Source: Mediterranea sp. (in: CFB group bacteria)
GTDB taxonomy: Bacteria > Bacteroidota > Bacteroidia > Bacteroidales > Bacteroidaceae
Reading direction: 5' to 3'
NCBI GenBank assembly: GCA_031258135.1
Contig: JAIRNG010000095.1
Coordinates: forward strand, 1-37,337
DNA: 37,337 bases
Both the position numbers and the translations under genes were made by a program. Of the stretch, positions 10,063-18,029 are shown one piece after another. The stretch's first letter is position 1, and every line of letters begins with the position of its first letter. The notes beneath the pieces are model-generated. The model had not been told where the DNA came from, searched no databases, and was given only the letters and a program-made list of their open reading frames with translations.

Positions 10063-12648
10063 ATGAACATAAACATCGTTTTGAACACTTTAATAAGAAA
10101 AGTTTTCTTGATTTCGGCAAGTTTAGCTTTTATTATCCCCTCTGCATCAGCACAAAGGGTAATAAAAACCATTAATGATGGCTGGGACTTTCGTAAAGAT
10201 AGAGAAACGCAGTGGCAATCCATCAACCTGCCTCACACTTTTAATCTCGATGCTTATTTTAAAAGAAATTACTACAAAGGTAAAGGCGTTTATCGCAAGA
10301 ATTTGTCGCTGCCGAAGATTGACTCTGCTAAACGGTATTATCTGAAAATAGATGCAGCCAGCAAAGCGGCCGATATAAAGATCAACGGACAGACTGCAGG
10401 CAACCATGTCGGTGGTTATTCGGCTTTTATACTGGATATTACCGACATGATCAGAGAGGATAATGAAATAGAAATCACTGTTGACAACGCCCGTCAGGAT
10501 ATTACTCCACTTTGGGCAGACTTTACTTTCTGGGGAGGAATTTATCGCGATGTGTGGCTGATAACTACGCCGAAACAACATTTCAATATGGCGAACTATG
10601 GGTCAAGCGGCGTTTTTGTCAGTACACCTGTTGTTAACGAGCAGAAAGGTATAGTGCTGGTAAAAGCAGAAGTAACCAATGACGCTGACTCAAAGATACG
10701 TTTGAAAGTACAAAACAATATTTATGACGCCCAAGGTAAACTTCTCCATACAAGGGCGCAACCCATCTTATTGGATGCGGGAGAGACCCGCGCTGTGGAA
10801 TATAAGTCCGAAACAATAGTTAACCCTCAGTTATGGACGCCGGAAGCGCCTATACTGTATCGGGTTACCACCACTATAATGAATGCCGGGACAGGCGAAA
10901 TATTGGATGAAGTTTCCAATAAAGTAGGTTTCAGATGGTTCTCATTTTATGCCGATAAGGGTTTTAGCCTGAATGGAAAACCCTACAAACTACGTGGCGT
11001 AAATCGCCATCAGGATCAAGCGCCTGTGGGAGTTGCCATAGGCGATGAGGTAAATCGCCATGACGTCAGATTAATTAAAGAAATCGGATGTAATTTTATT
11101 CGTCTTTCACATTACCAGCAGGACGACGCCTTATTATCCGCGTGCGACGAATTAGGGCTGCTGGTCTGGGAGGAGATTTCTATTATCAACATGGTGCCCG
11201 ATAGTCCCGGGTATGACGACAATTGTGAGATCAACCTTGTGGAAATGATTCGGCAGCATTATAATCATCCCAGTGTCATTGCATGGGGCTATATGAATGA
11301 GATCCTACTGATTGCTCCCACGCCCGAAAAACCTGAATGGCCCGCAGTAAGAGATCGCACCGTCAAGCTGGCTCAACGGCTTGAAAAGCGTTTGAAAGAA
11401 GAAGACACTTCACGTGTGAGTGTGATGGCATTTCATGGCTCGGACCTTTATAATACTATTGGACTTGCACTGGGAGATGTGTCGGGGTGGAATCTCTACC
11501 ATGGATGGTATTTCGGTGAACTGCCTGATTTCGAAAAGTGGCTGGAAGACCAACGCACCCGTTATCCGCATCGCCCCATCATCATGAGTGAATGGGGAGC
11601 CGGGTCGGATAAGCGCATCCATTCCACTAAAAGCCGCGCCTTTGATTTCAGCATTGAGTATCAGCAGAAATACATCGAACATTATTTGCCTTATATTGAA
11701 AACAACGACTACATCGCCGGATGCGCCTACTGGAATTTTATCGACTTCAATGTTGCAGCTCGCCAGGAATCCATGCCGCGCGTTAACAATAAAGGACTTT
11801 TCTACAACGACCGTACCCCGAAAGATGTGACCTACTATTTCAAGGCAATGTGGCGCAAGGATACTCCGGTTTTACATATAGCAAGCCGCGACTGGGCATC
11901 CCGGATCGGAAATGATGGAGAGGCCCAGTCCATAAAGATTTACACAAACCTGGATGAGGTAGAACTTGTCATGAACGGTATATCTTACGGTAAACAGCGT
12001 CCTTCCAACTATAACACCATATTCAATGTGAAGTTGCCCAAAGGAAGTTCCTCTCTGATAGCCAGGGGTTACAAAAACAGTTCTCTTGTGGAAGACATGA
12101 TGATGATAACATTCGATCTTCTTCCGGATTTAATCCAAGGAGACGAACTTGCCATCAATGTTGGAAGCAATTGCTGTTTCACCTCCGATGTCGGCAAACT
12201 TACATGGCTGCCCGATCAGCCCTACACTGTTGGTGGATGGGGATATGTAAACGGTAATAACCGCAGCACTACTTCTGAAATCTATAACACTATAGACGGT
12301 CCTGTTTACCAGACATGGATGGAAGACATTACGGAGTATAAAGTTGATGCCCCTGCCGGAATGTATGAAGTGGAGCTTTTAATGGCTGACATCAGCCGTC
12401 CCGTTCGGCAACAAGCCAATCTGCTTGGTAAAGGAGATGAACGAACAAACTCTGCAACCAACCGATTTGATATTATCATATGCGGAAAGGTAGTAGAACA
12501 GGATTTCTCTCCGGCTGATAACAGTCGTTATCTTAATGCATGTCGCCGCCGTTATATTGTGCAAAATAATGACGGATGTATTGATATACGTTTTATGCAG
12601 CTACAAGGTAAGCCTGTTCTTTCAGGGATTAAAGTCAGAAAATTGTAA
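10063..12648 (+). CDS. Secreted GH2-family beta-glycosidase (beta-galactosidase or beta-glucuronidase) with C-terminal malectin-like domain
   Basis: An 861-residue retaining glycosidase with a signal peptide ending near residue 31 (ASAQ), so it acts in the periplasm or at the surface. Order: sugar-binding jelly roll (about 35-170), Ig-like domain (about 180-290), TIM barrel (about 290-600) with the GVNRHQD motif, acid/base Glu413 in GYMNE and nucleophile Glu510 in MSEWG, a linker Ig-like region, then a malectin-like carbohydrate-binding domain (about 710-861). N575-x-K577, in VNNKGLF, lies where beta-glucuronidases carry the Asn-x-Lys motif that contacts the uronate carboxylate; the motif also appears in some beta-galactosidases, so specificity is open. 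It belongs to the upstream HTCS-susCD locus, from which a hairpin separates it. No terminator is seen after it. Confidence 0.92.
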   Translation: MNINIVLNTLIRKVFLISASLAFIIPSASAQRVIKTINDGWDFRKDRETQWQSINLPHTFNLDAYFKRNYYKGKGVYRKNLSLPKIDSAKRYYLKIDAASKAADIKINGQTAGNHVGGYSAFILDITDMIREDNEIEITVDNARQDITPLWADFTFWGGIYRDVWLITTPKQHFNMANYGSSGVFVSTPVVNEQKGIVLVKAEVTNDADSKIRLKVQNNIYDAQGKLLHTRAQPILLDAGETRAVEYKSETIVNPQLWTPEAPILYRVTTTIMNAGTGEILDEVSNKVGFRWFSFYADKGFSLNGKPYKLRGVNRHQDQAPVGVAIGDEVNRHDVRLIKEIGCNFIRLSHYQQDDALLSACDELGLLVWEEISIINMVPDSPGYDDNCEINLVEMIRQHYNHPSVIAWGYMNEILLIAPTPEKPEWPAVRDRTVKLAQRLEKRLKEEDTSRVSVMAFHGSDLYNTIGLALGDVSGWNLYHGWYFGELPDFEKWLEDQRTRYPHRPIIMSEWGAGSDKRIHSTKSRAFDFSIEYQQKYIEHYLPYIENNDYIAGCAYWNFIDFNVAARQESMPRVNNKGLFYNDRTPKDVTYYFKAMWRKDTPVLHIASRDWASRIGNDGEAQSIKIYTNLDEVELVMNGISYGKQRPSNYNTIFNVKLPKGSSSLIARGYKNSSLVEDMMMITFDLLPDLIQGDELAINVGSNCCFTSDVGKLTWLPDQPYTVGGWGYVNGNNRSTTSEIYNTIDGPVYQTWMEDITEYKVDAPAGMYEVELLMADISRPVRQQANLLGKGDERTNSATNRFDIIICGKVVEQDFSPADNSRYLNACRRRYIVQNNDGCIDIRFMQLQGKPVLSGIKVRKL

Positions 12649-12649
12649 T

Positions 12650-12736
12650 TTAAATCATTATGATAATACTTACAGAGGCGCGTTCCGGGAGCGTTTCGTC
12701 TATCGTCCCGTCCAAATCAAAGAGTATCGGAATCAT
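12650..12736 (-). pseudogene. 5' remnant of a HAD-superfamily hydrolase gene
   Basis: On the minus strand an ATG at 12736, overlapping the end of the acetyltransferase gene by 20 bp, opens a frame reading MIPILFDLDGTIDETLPERA and stopping after 28 residues. FDLDGT is the catalytic motif I of HAD phosphatases, with the nucleophile Asp at residue 7. A full HAD protein has 200 or more residues, so only the N-terminus is left. The frame stops 2 bp after the GH2 stop codon on the other strand. I infer that the gene was cut when the GH2-bearing locus was joined here. Confidence 0.55.
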
Positions 12737-13328
12737 GCCCGTTCAATTTGCGAATGACCCTGCACGGATTCCCGACAGCTAAGCTGTTTTCCGGAATATC
12801 TTTCGTAACGACGCTTCCCGCCCCAATGACACTCCCTCTGCCAATCGTAACGCCCGGCACGATAATGGCGCCGCCGCCTATCCAGCAATCGTCTCCGATG
12901 GTGACGGGCAGGGCAAAAGTCCGCCAGAAATATTCTCCACTATCCGCTGTCCATCCGGGCGTCAATCTTTCGTTGAGCTCTACGGGATGTGCAGCCGTGT
13001 AAATCTGCACATTCGAAGCGATCAGTACGCGATTGCCGACGGTAATTTTGTTGCAGTCCACAAACGTACAGTTCATATTTACGGATACATTGTCGCCGAT
13101 ATGAATATTTTGTCCGTAGTCGCAGATAAAAGGATTGCCTACGGAAACGTTCGCACCGACACTGCCGAACATTTCTTTTAAAAGACTATATCTTGCCGTC
13201 TTATCATCGTATGGCAGCGTATTGTATTGCAACAGCAGTTCCCGCGTTTTTATTTTGAGCGCCATAAAGAGTTGAGCATGGCAATCATACCATTCACCGT
13301 TCATACATTTTTCCCATTCCGTTTTCAT
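12717..13328 (-). CDS. Maltose/galactoside O-acetyltransferase-type left-handed beta-helix enzyme
   Basis: A 203-residue acetyl-CoA-dependent sugar O-acetyltransferase, cytoplasmic. The N-terminal helical cap (MNGEWYDCHAQLFMAL...LLLQYN, PYDDKTARYSLLKEMFG) is the Mac domain, followed by hexapeptide repeats (IGDNVSVNMNCTFVD, IGDDCWIGGGAIIVPGVTIG, GSVIGAGSVVTKDIP) and the typical GNPCRVIRKL end. His114 in YTAAHPVE is the catalytic histidine position of the family. The frame stays open upstream to 13433, but the Mac domain begins at the ATG at 13328, so this start is used. A possible promoter (ATTG at 13368-13371, TACCTTTA at 13342-13349) is imperfect. A truncated HAD gene overlaps its 3' end, implying a former two-gene operon. 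Confidence 0.9.
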   Translation of the reverse strand: MKTEWEKCMNGEWYDCHAQLFMALKIKTRELLLQYNTLPYDDKTARYSLLKEMFGSVGANVSVGNPFICDYGQNIHIGDNVSVNMNCTFVDCNKITVGNRVLIASNVQIYTAAHPVELNERLTPGWTADSGEYFWRTFALPVTIGDDCWIGGGAIIVPGVTIGRGSVIGAGSVVTKDIPENSLAVGNPCRVIRKLNGHDSDTL

Positions 13329-13418
13329 GTTTTTTTTGACGTAAAGGTAACAGAAAAATCCGTGTTTCAATGAACGATGGAGCATAGGTTGCGTAAAGCG
13401 CGGCGTATTACACAAAAA

Positions 13419-13453
13419 TGCGTATTTACGCAAAATAAGTAAAACAACTTATT
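13419..13453. promoter_or_regulatory. Two inverted repeats between divergent genes, possible operator
   Basis: TGCGTA-TT-TACGCA (13419-13432) and AATAAGT-6-ACTTATT (13434-13453) lie side by side in the 238-bp space between the acetyltransferase and the DUF2148 operon. Both are perfect dyads, as expected for dimeric regulator sites, but no regulator is encoded next to them and the assignment is only positional. Confidence 0.3.
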
Positions 13454-13507
13454 ACTTTCCTGTAAATGATCGCTATATTTGCTGTATAAATAAGCATAAA
13501 CAGCAAT

Positions 13508-13538
13508 TTTGCGCGATTTCACAAATCGTGTATATTTG
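13508..13538 (+). promoter_or_regulatory. Promoter of the agmatine-to-putrescine operon
   Basis: TTTG (13508-13511), a 19-bp gap and TATATTTG (13531-13538) match the Bacteroidota consensus exactly. Transcription would start near 13545, about 22 nt before the ATG at 13567. A second TATATTTG at 13474-13481 has no matching -33 box. Confidence 0.72.
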
Positions 13539-13566
13539 TCTTTCGTTACGAATAAAATGATGAGTT

Positions 13567-14106
13567 ATGATCATAAATGAACGTGATTGCCGTCACGGGC
13601 ATGTCATCAGTATTGCCAAGCAAATGATGACGGCTGCCCGTACCGCTCCCAAAGGAAAAGGCGTCGATCTTATCGAAACCGCCATTGTGACCGGCGAAGA
13701 TATTAAAATCCTGTCGGATATGATGATTGCCATGGTAGGCGAACATGGCATGAAATTCTTTCTCAGGGATGCCGATAATATATTAAGCGCCGAGTGCCTT
13801 GTTTTGCTTGGTACGCATGAGAAAGAGCAGGGGTTGAACTGCGGCCATTGCGGTTATCCGACTTGTGCATCCCGCGCTCCGGGAGTTCCGTGCGCCATTA
13901 ATGCCTTTGATCTGGGCATCGCCATAGGTTCGGCATGCGCTACCGCGTCTGATTTACGGGCGGACACGCGTGTTATGTTCTCGGCCGGCCTTGCCGCTCA
14001 GCGATTGGATTGGCTCAAAGGGTGTAAAATGGTTATGGCGATCCCTGTCAGTGTGTCATCGAAGAATCCGTTTTTTGATCGTAAACCAAAAGAAGAAAGG
14101 AAATAA
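13567..14106 (+). CDS. DUF2148 (ferredoxin-like) Cys-rich protein
   Basis: A 179-residue cytoplasmic protein of the DUF2148 family, whose biochemical role is unknown. Four cysteines, C92, C95, C100 and C109, sit in NCGHCGYPTC and GVPC, a spacing like that of a 4Fe-4S ligand set; an iron-sulfur cluster is therefore likely but inferred. A glycine- and alanine-rich stretch (DLGIAIGSACATASDL) follows. It has its own consensus promoter and its stop codon overlaps the next ATG by one base (TAATG), so it is translationally coupled to agmatine deiminase. That coupling hints at a role tied to polyamine synthesis or its redox control, but nothing in the sequence proves it. Confidence 0.88.
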   Translation: MIINERDCRHGHVISIAKQMMTAARTAPKGKGVDLIETAIVTGEDIKILSDMMIAMVGEHGMKFFLRDADNILSAECLVLLGTHEKEQGLNCGHCGYPTCASRAPGVPCAINAFDLGIAIGSACATASDLRADTRVMFSAGLAAQRLDWLKGCKMVMAIPVSVSSKNPFFDRKPKEERK

Positions 14107-15212
14107 TGGGAATTATTGTAGGACTTCCTGAAACCGGAGGGTCAAAAAGAGACCTTCAGCTTACTTTCGGAGCGGCGCAAATCGAGATGCGCTCTCCGTT
14201 CCTGCCTGCCGAATGGTATCCGCAAAGCGGCGTGCAGTTGACATGGCCGCACGCCTGCACGGATTGGGCGTACATATTACCGGAGGTTGAAGAATGTTTC
14301 ATACAGATTGCGCACGAGATCGTGCAGCGGGAGTTACTGTTGATCGTAACCCCTGATCCCCAGGCTGTAAAGGCCGCGATAGGCTTACGTGTAAACATGG
14401 AGAACGTGCGTTTCCTGAAGTGTGAAACGAACGACACATGGGCGCGCGACCATGGAGCCATTACCCGGATAGATGGCAGCTCCCCTACCCTGCTCGACTT
14501 TGCGTTCAATGGCTGGGGATTGAAGTTTGCTTCCGGTAAAGACAATCTGGTCACCCGCCAGGCCGTAGAGGCGCGTGCACTGAACGGCCGGTATGAAAAC
14601 CGGTTGAATTTTGTTCTCGAAGGCGGCTCCATTGAAAGTGACGGCATGGGTACGTTACTGACAACGTCTGCGTGTATGCTCTCTCCCAACCGCAATGGAG
14701 CGATGAATAAGGTGGAGATTGAAGAATATTTAAGATCGACTTTCCATTTGCAGCGCGTACTCTGGCTCGATCACGGTTATCTGGCGGGTGACGATACGGA
14801 TAGCCATATCGATACTCTGGCCCGTTTTTGTTCTCCGGACGCCATTGCGTACGTCAAATGTACCGATGTAAACGATGAGCATTATGAAGCATTAAGGAAG
14901 ATGGAGGAACAGTTACGGTCTTTCCGGACGTTGTCCGGCGAGCCTTACCGGTTGTTGGCGCTACCCATGGCCGGTGAGATCGTGGAAGCCGGCGAACGCC
15001 TGCCTGCCACATACGCCAACTTCCTGATCATTAACGGAGCGGTATTGTATCCGACCTATCATCAGCCGGCGAACGACCGGAAGGCGAAAGAGGTTCTCCG
15101 GGAGGCGTTTCCCAACGACGAGATCATCGGGATCGACTGCCGCTCATTGATCAGACAACATGGTTCACTTCATTGCGTGACCATGCAATATCCCTTGAAT
15201 GTGATACGGTAA
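14106..15212 (+). CDS. aguA: Agmatine deiminase
   Basis: Hydrolyses agmatine to N-carbamoylputrescine and ammonia in the cytoplasm (EC 3.5.3.12), belonging to the peptidyl-arginine-deiminase-like fold. Seen in this 368-residue protein: NDTWARDHG (109-117), EGGSIESDG (172-180), His234 in DSHIDT and the nucleophile Cys357 in GSLHCVTMQYP. Recognisable homology starts at about residue 31 (LPAEWYPQSGVQLTWPH). A second in-frame ATG at 14187 (residue 28) would give a protein of the usual length, so the first 27 residues may be either a real extension or a mis-set start; the TAATG overlap with the previous gene favours 14106. The next gene, 45 bp on, supplies the following enzyme of the pathway. Confidence 0.93.
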   Translation: MGIIVGLPETGGSKRDLQLTFGAAQIEMRSPFLPAEWYPQSGVQLTWPHACTDWAYILPEVEECFIQIAHEIVQRELLLIVTPDPQAVKAAIGLRVNMENVRFLKCETNDTWARDHGAITRIDGSSPTLLDFAFNGWGLKFASGKDNLVTRQAVEARALNGRYENRLNFVLEGGSIESDGMGTLLTTSACMLSPNRNGAMNKVEIEEYLRSTFHLQRVLWLDHGYLAGDDTDSHIDTLARFCSPDAIAYVKCTDVNDEHYEALRKMEEQLRSFRTLSGEPYRLLALPMAGEIVEAGERLPATYANFLIINGAVLYPTYHQPANDRKAKEVLREAFPNDEIIGIDCRSLIRQHGSLHCVTMQYPLNVIR

Positions 15213-15257
15213 GGACGCCGTATCTTGATTTCCAACCGGACTAAACGAAGAAGAAAG

Positions 15258-16142
15258 ATGAAAAAGATAACAGTCGGCCTGATCCAGCAGGCGAATGGCG
15301 AAGATGTTCCCGGCAACCTGAAGTTGCTGGCTGAAAACATAGAAGCATGCGCCGGAAAGGGAGCGCAGATCGTCGTGCTTCAGGAGCTTCACAACACCCG
15401 TTATTTCTGCCAGACGGAGAATACCGGCCTTTTTGATCTGGCCGAAACGATCCCCGGGCCTTCGACGGCTTTCTACTCGGAGCTTGCGGCCGTACATCAG
15501 ATTGTCCTGGTCGCTTCGCTTTTCGAGAAACGCGCCCCGGGCGTTTACCACAACACGGCCGTGGTGTTCGACACGGACGGAAGTATGGCCGGTAAATACC
15601 GTAAGATGCATATTCCCGACGATCCGGCTTATTACGAGAAGTTTTACTTTACGCCGGGTGATCTTGGTTTTGAACCTGTCCGGACTTCGCTCGGTAAACT
15701 CGGCGTGTTGGTCTGCTGGGATCAGTGGTATCCGGAAGCCGCCCGTTTAATGGCGCTTAAGGGAGCGGAAATGCTCATCTACCCCACAGCTATCGGCTGG
15801 GAAAGTTCGGATACGGAGGATGAAAGGTTACGCCAGCTCGACGCCTGGATCATATCACAACGCGCCCATGCCGTGGCCAACGGCCTTCCTGTCATTTCAG
15901 TCAACCGTGTGGGACATGAACCCGATCCGTCCGGCCGGACCAACGGCATACGGTTCTGGGGAAACAGTTTCGTTGCCGGCCCCCAGGGCGAGTTCCTTGC
16001 ACAGGCCGGAAATGAGGAGCCGGAAAATCTTGTCGTTGAAATAGATACGGAACGTTCTGAAAATGTACGCCGCTGGTGGCCGTTCCTCAGAGACAGGCGG
16101 GTTGACGGATATGACGGAATAACGAAGCGGTTCATTGACTGA
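15258..16142 (+). CDS. aguB: N-carbamoylputrescine amidase
   Basis: Hydrolyses N-carbamoylputrescine to putrescine, ammonia and carbon dioxide (EC 3.5.1.53), a cytoplasmic nitrilase-superfamily enzyme of 294 residues. The catalytic triad is visible as Glu43 (VVLQELHNT), Lys116 (KYRKMHIPDDP) and Cys153 (GVLVCWDQWYPE). DDPAYYEKFYFTPGD and RTNGIRFWGNSF are further family motifs. The open frame extends upstream to 15225, but the ATG at 15258 preceded by AAGAAAG begins directly with the conserved KKITVGLIQ strand. It is the last gene of the operon and completes a two-step agmatine to putrescine route with aguA. An arginine decarboxylase that would supply agmatine is not in the window. Confidence 0.94.
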   Translation: MKKITVGLIQQANGEDVPGNLKLLAENIEACAGKGAQIVVLQELHNTRYFCQTENTGLFDLAETIPGPSTAFYSELAAVHQIVLVASLFEKRAPGVYHNTAVVFDTDGSMAGKYRKMHIPDDPAYYEKFYFTPGDLGFEPVRTSLGKLGVLVCWDQWYPEAARLMALKGAEMLIYPTAIGWESSDTEDERLRQLDAWIISQRAHAVANGLPVISVNRVGHEPDPSGRTNGIRFWGNSFVAGPQGEFLAQAGNEEPENLVVEIDTERSENVRRWWPFLRDRRVDGYDGITKRFID

Positions 16143-16151
16143 ACCGCTTCG
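16123..16151 (+). terminator. Hairpin straddling the aguB stop codon
   Basis: Positions 16123-16134 and 16140-16151 are exact 12-bp reverse complements with a 5-nt loop. The stop codon TGA at 16140-16142 lies in the 3' arm. No T tract follows, so it may stabilise the mRNA 3' end rather than terminate. Confidence 0.45.
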
Positions 16152-16188
16152 GAGCCTTTATCGAATCTGTTCTGATGAAACAAACAGA

Positions 16189-16222
16189 GAAAGGGGCAGA
16201 CTCATCACGAGCCGCCCCTTTC
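16189..16222. terminator. Bidirectional terminator between convergent aguB and susD
   Basis: GAAAGGGGC at 16189-16197 pairs with GCCCCTTTC at 16214-16222 around a 16-nt loop. An A-rich run precedes and a T-rich run follows, so it could serve both strands, ending the agu operon from the left and the susC/susD string from the right. Confidence 0.55.
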
Positions 16223-16245
16223 ATTTGATCTATGAAAAACTCTTA

Positions 16246-18003
16246 TCACTCACTACCCGGTCCTGTATAACCTTCATTTTGACCAAACTCCGCGGCATTC
16301 AGGATGGATTGCAGGAATTGCTGTGGAATGGGACGAAGGATGTGATAGTCGCGGATAGCCGTAATATTGGGATTGTACCTGTTGACATACTCTAATAATT
16401 TGCCCGTTCGTTTAAGGTCGAACCAACGGATGTGTTCGCCACAAAGTTCACGGGCGCGTTCATCGAGGATAAAATCTATGGTTATATCGGAATCATCTAC
16501 GCGCATCCGGCTTTCGTACCCCTGACGAATAGCGCGTTGACGTAAATCATTGATATACGAAGCCGCACCCGAACGTCCTAACATGGCGGTTGCCTCGGCT
16601 GCTACCAGATATATTTCGCCCAAACGAATAACAATCACATCGTTACTTGAGGGGGCGGTAGCCGAACTGCGGCTGAAATCATCGTATTTAGTCAATCGCG
16701 GAAAGAATCGCGCCCATTGATTGTCATCCGAACGGATAGCTCCGGTTTCGGGCGCGTACGTCATATCCAAATCGACTATGGCGTATGGGGCGGCATCTTT
16801 TTCGGCTTGAGTATATACCTTCCGGGTATAAAGTAATGCCGTTTCACCTGCATTGATCGTCACATTTCCGATAAAAGATGCGGGCTTTCTGAATATCCCC
16901 ACATTCTCTTCATCCCATGTCCACGACGATCTGTTGAGCGGATATTCTTCCAGGAATGAAGCGTCGTAACGTAAATCCCCTTCGCTGAACAACGTCAGAA
17001 GATGACGGGTAGGCATCATGGACATTGTACTGCTGCCATTTTTATTCGGAGAGTTGCCATATTTCACATCCTGCGTCATACCGCAAAGATCCATGTATGC
17101 CGGATTAAAATAACGGAACAAACGATTTGGATTACTATCGGGGTTGTACGCTGAAACAGTAGAATAAGTGACCACATACAAGGCTTCCTTATTATTTTTA
17201 TTGTTTGCAGGGTCGAAAATATCTGCATAATTATCATACAGGTCGACTCCCAGGGCCGACTTATTATTAATGATGTAATTTGCAGCTTCAAGCGCCATTT
17301 CGTAATGTTTTGCTTCGTCGCCGTAAGCTGCGCGGGTCAATGCTATACGCGCCAGCGCACCATATGCCGCCTTCTTTGTCACACGCCCTGTCATCCCGTC
17401 TATGGGTTCAATGGCAAGCAATTCGCAAGCCGCTTTTAAATCGGGAATGATCACTTCGTCGTAAATGGTAGCTGCCGGTGTGCGGTAGGCGTACAGTTCG
17501 GGTGTGTTGGTCTCTTCGGTTCGCATCACCACATCGCCAAAGAACTCTACCAGCCACCAATAGGAGTAAGCGCGTATAAAACGGAATTCACCTTCACGGA
17601 ATCTTTTCTCGTCGGGATTCTGATATTCCACGCTGACAATGCGGTTGATTCCCGTATTGCATAAATTGATCACGTCGTACTGCCGTTCCCATAACGTACG
17701 CAATTGCCCGCGGTCCCAGTCTAAATTTACATATTGCGTCAACTGGTTGCCATAGGATGTCAGATTGAAATTGTTCCAGAGGTCTGTCCCCCCTTCCATA
17801 TACAGGACAGGGTCTTCACGGCCATAATATTTCCAGCGGTAGTTATAATAGATCGAATTGGCTAAAGCATTGATACCTTCCGGCGTGGAGAAAACAACCT
17901 CCGAGGTGGCGCCCGAAGGATTATATTCCTCCAGGTCGCATGACCGTAACCCTGCGGTCATTGCGAAAAGCGCTGTTATAACAGCTAATTTTATATGTTT
18001 CAT
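16246..18003 (-). CDS. SusD/RagB-family outer-membrane lipoprotein (third pair, distal)
   Basis: A 585-residue partner of the SusC just upstream, expected to sit on the cell surface and bind the imported ligand. The signal ends in LRSC with Cys22; Arg at the -2 position is unusual for a lipobox but is followed by DLEE, an acidic surface-export pattern. Family motifs include REGEFRFIRAYSYWWLVEFFGDV, RLGEIYLVAAEATAML and the C-terminal HILRPIPQQFLQSILNAAEFGQN. A 26-bp gap links it to susC. It is the last gene of the five-gene minus-strand string and ends at a bidirectional terminator. No substrate can be named. Confidence 0.94.
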   Translation of the reverse strand: MKHIKLAVITALFAMTAGLRSCDLEEYNPSGATSEVVFSTPEGINALANSIYYNYRWKYYGREDPVLYMEGGTDLWNNFNLTSYGNQLTQYVNLDWDRGQLRTLWERQYDVINLCNTGINRIVSVEYQNPDEKRFREGEFRFIRAYSYWWLVEFFGDVVMRTEETNTPELYAYRTPAATIYDEVIIPDLKAACELLAIEPIDGMTGRVTKKAAYGALARIALTRAAYGDEAKHYEMALEAANYIINNKSALGVDLYDNYADIFDPANNKNNKEALYVVTYSTVSAYNPDSNPNRLFRYFNPAYMDLCGMTQDVKYGNSPNKNGSSTMSMMPTRHLLTLFSEGDLRYDASFLEEYPLNRSSWTWDEENVGIFRKPASFIGNVTINAGETALLYTRKVYTQAEKDAAPYAIVDLDMTYAPETGAIRSDDNQWARFFPRLTKYDDFSRSSATAPSSNDVIVIRLGEIYLVAAEATAMLGRSGAASYINDLRQRAIRQGYESRMRVDDSDITIDFILDERARELCGEHIRWFDLKRTGKLLEYVNRYNPNITAIRDYHILRPIPQQFLQSILNAAEFGQNEGYTGPGSE

Positions 18004-18029
18004 ATTTTGTTTCTTTTTTTGAACGATGA

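Noticed and set aside
9951..10226. A 91-codon minus-strand frame between susD and GH2
   Set aside because: It overlaps the terminator hairpin and the GH2 signal peptide region and has no support.
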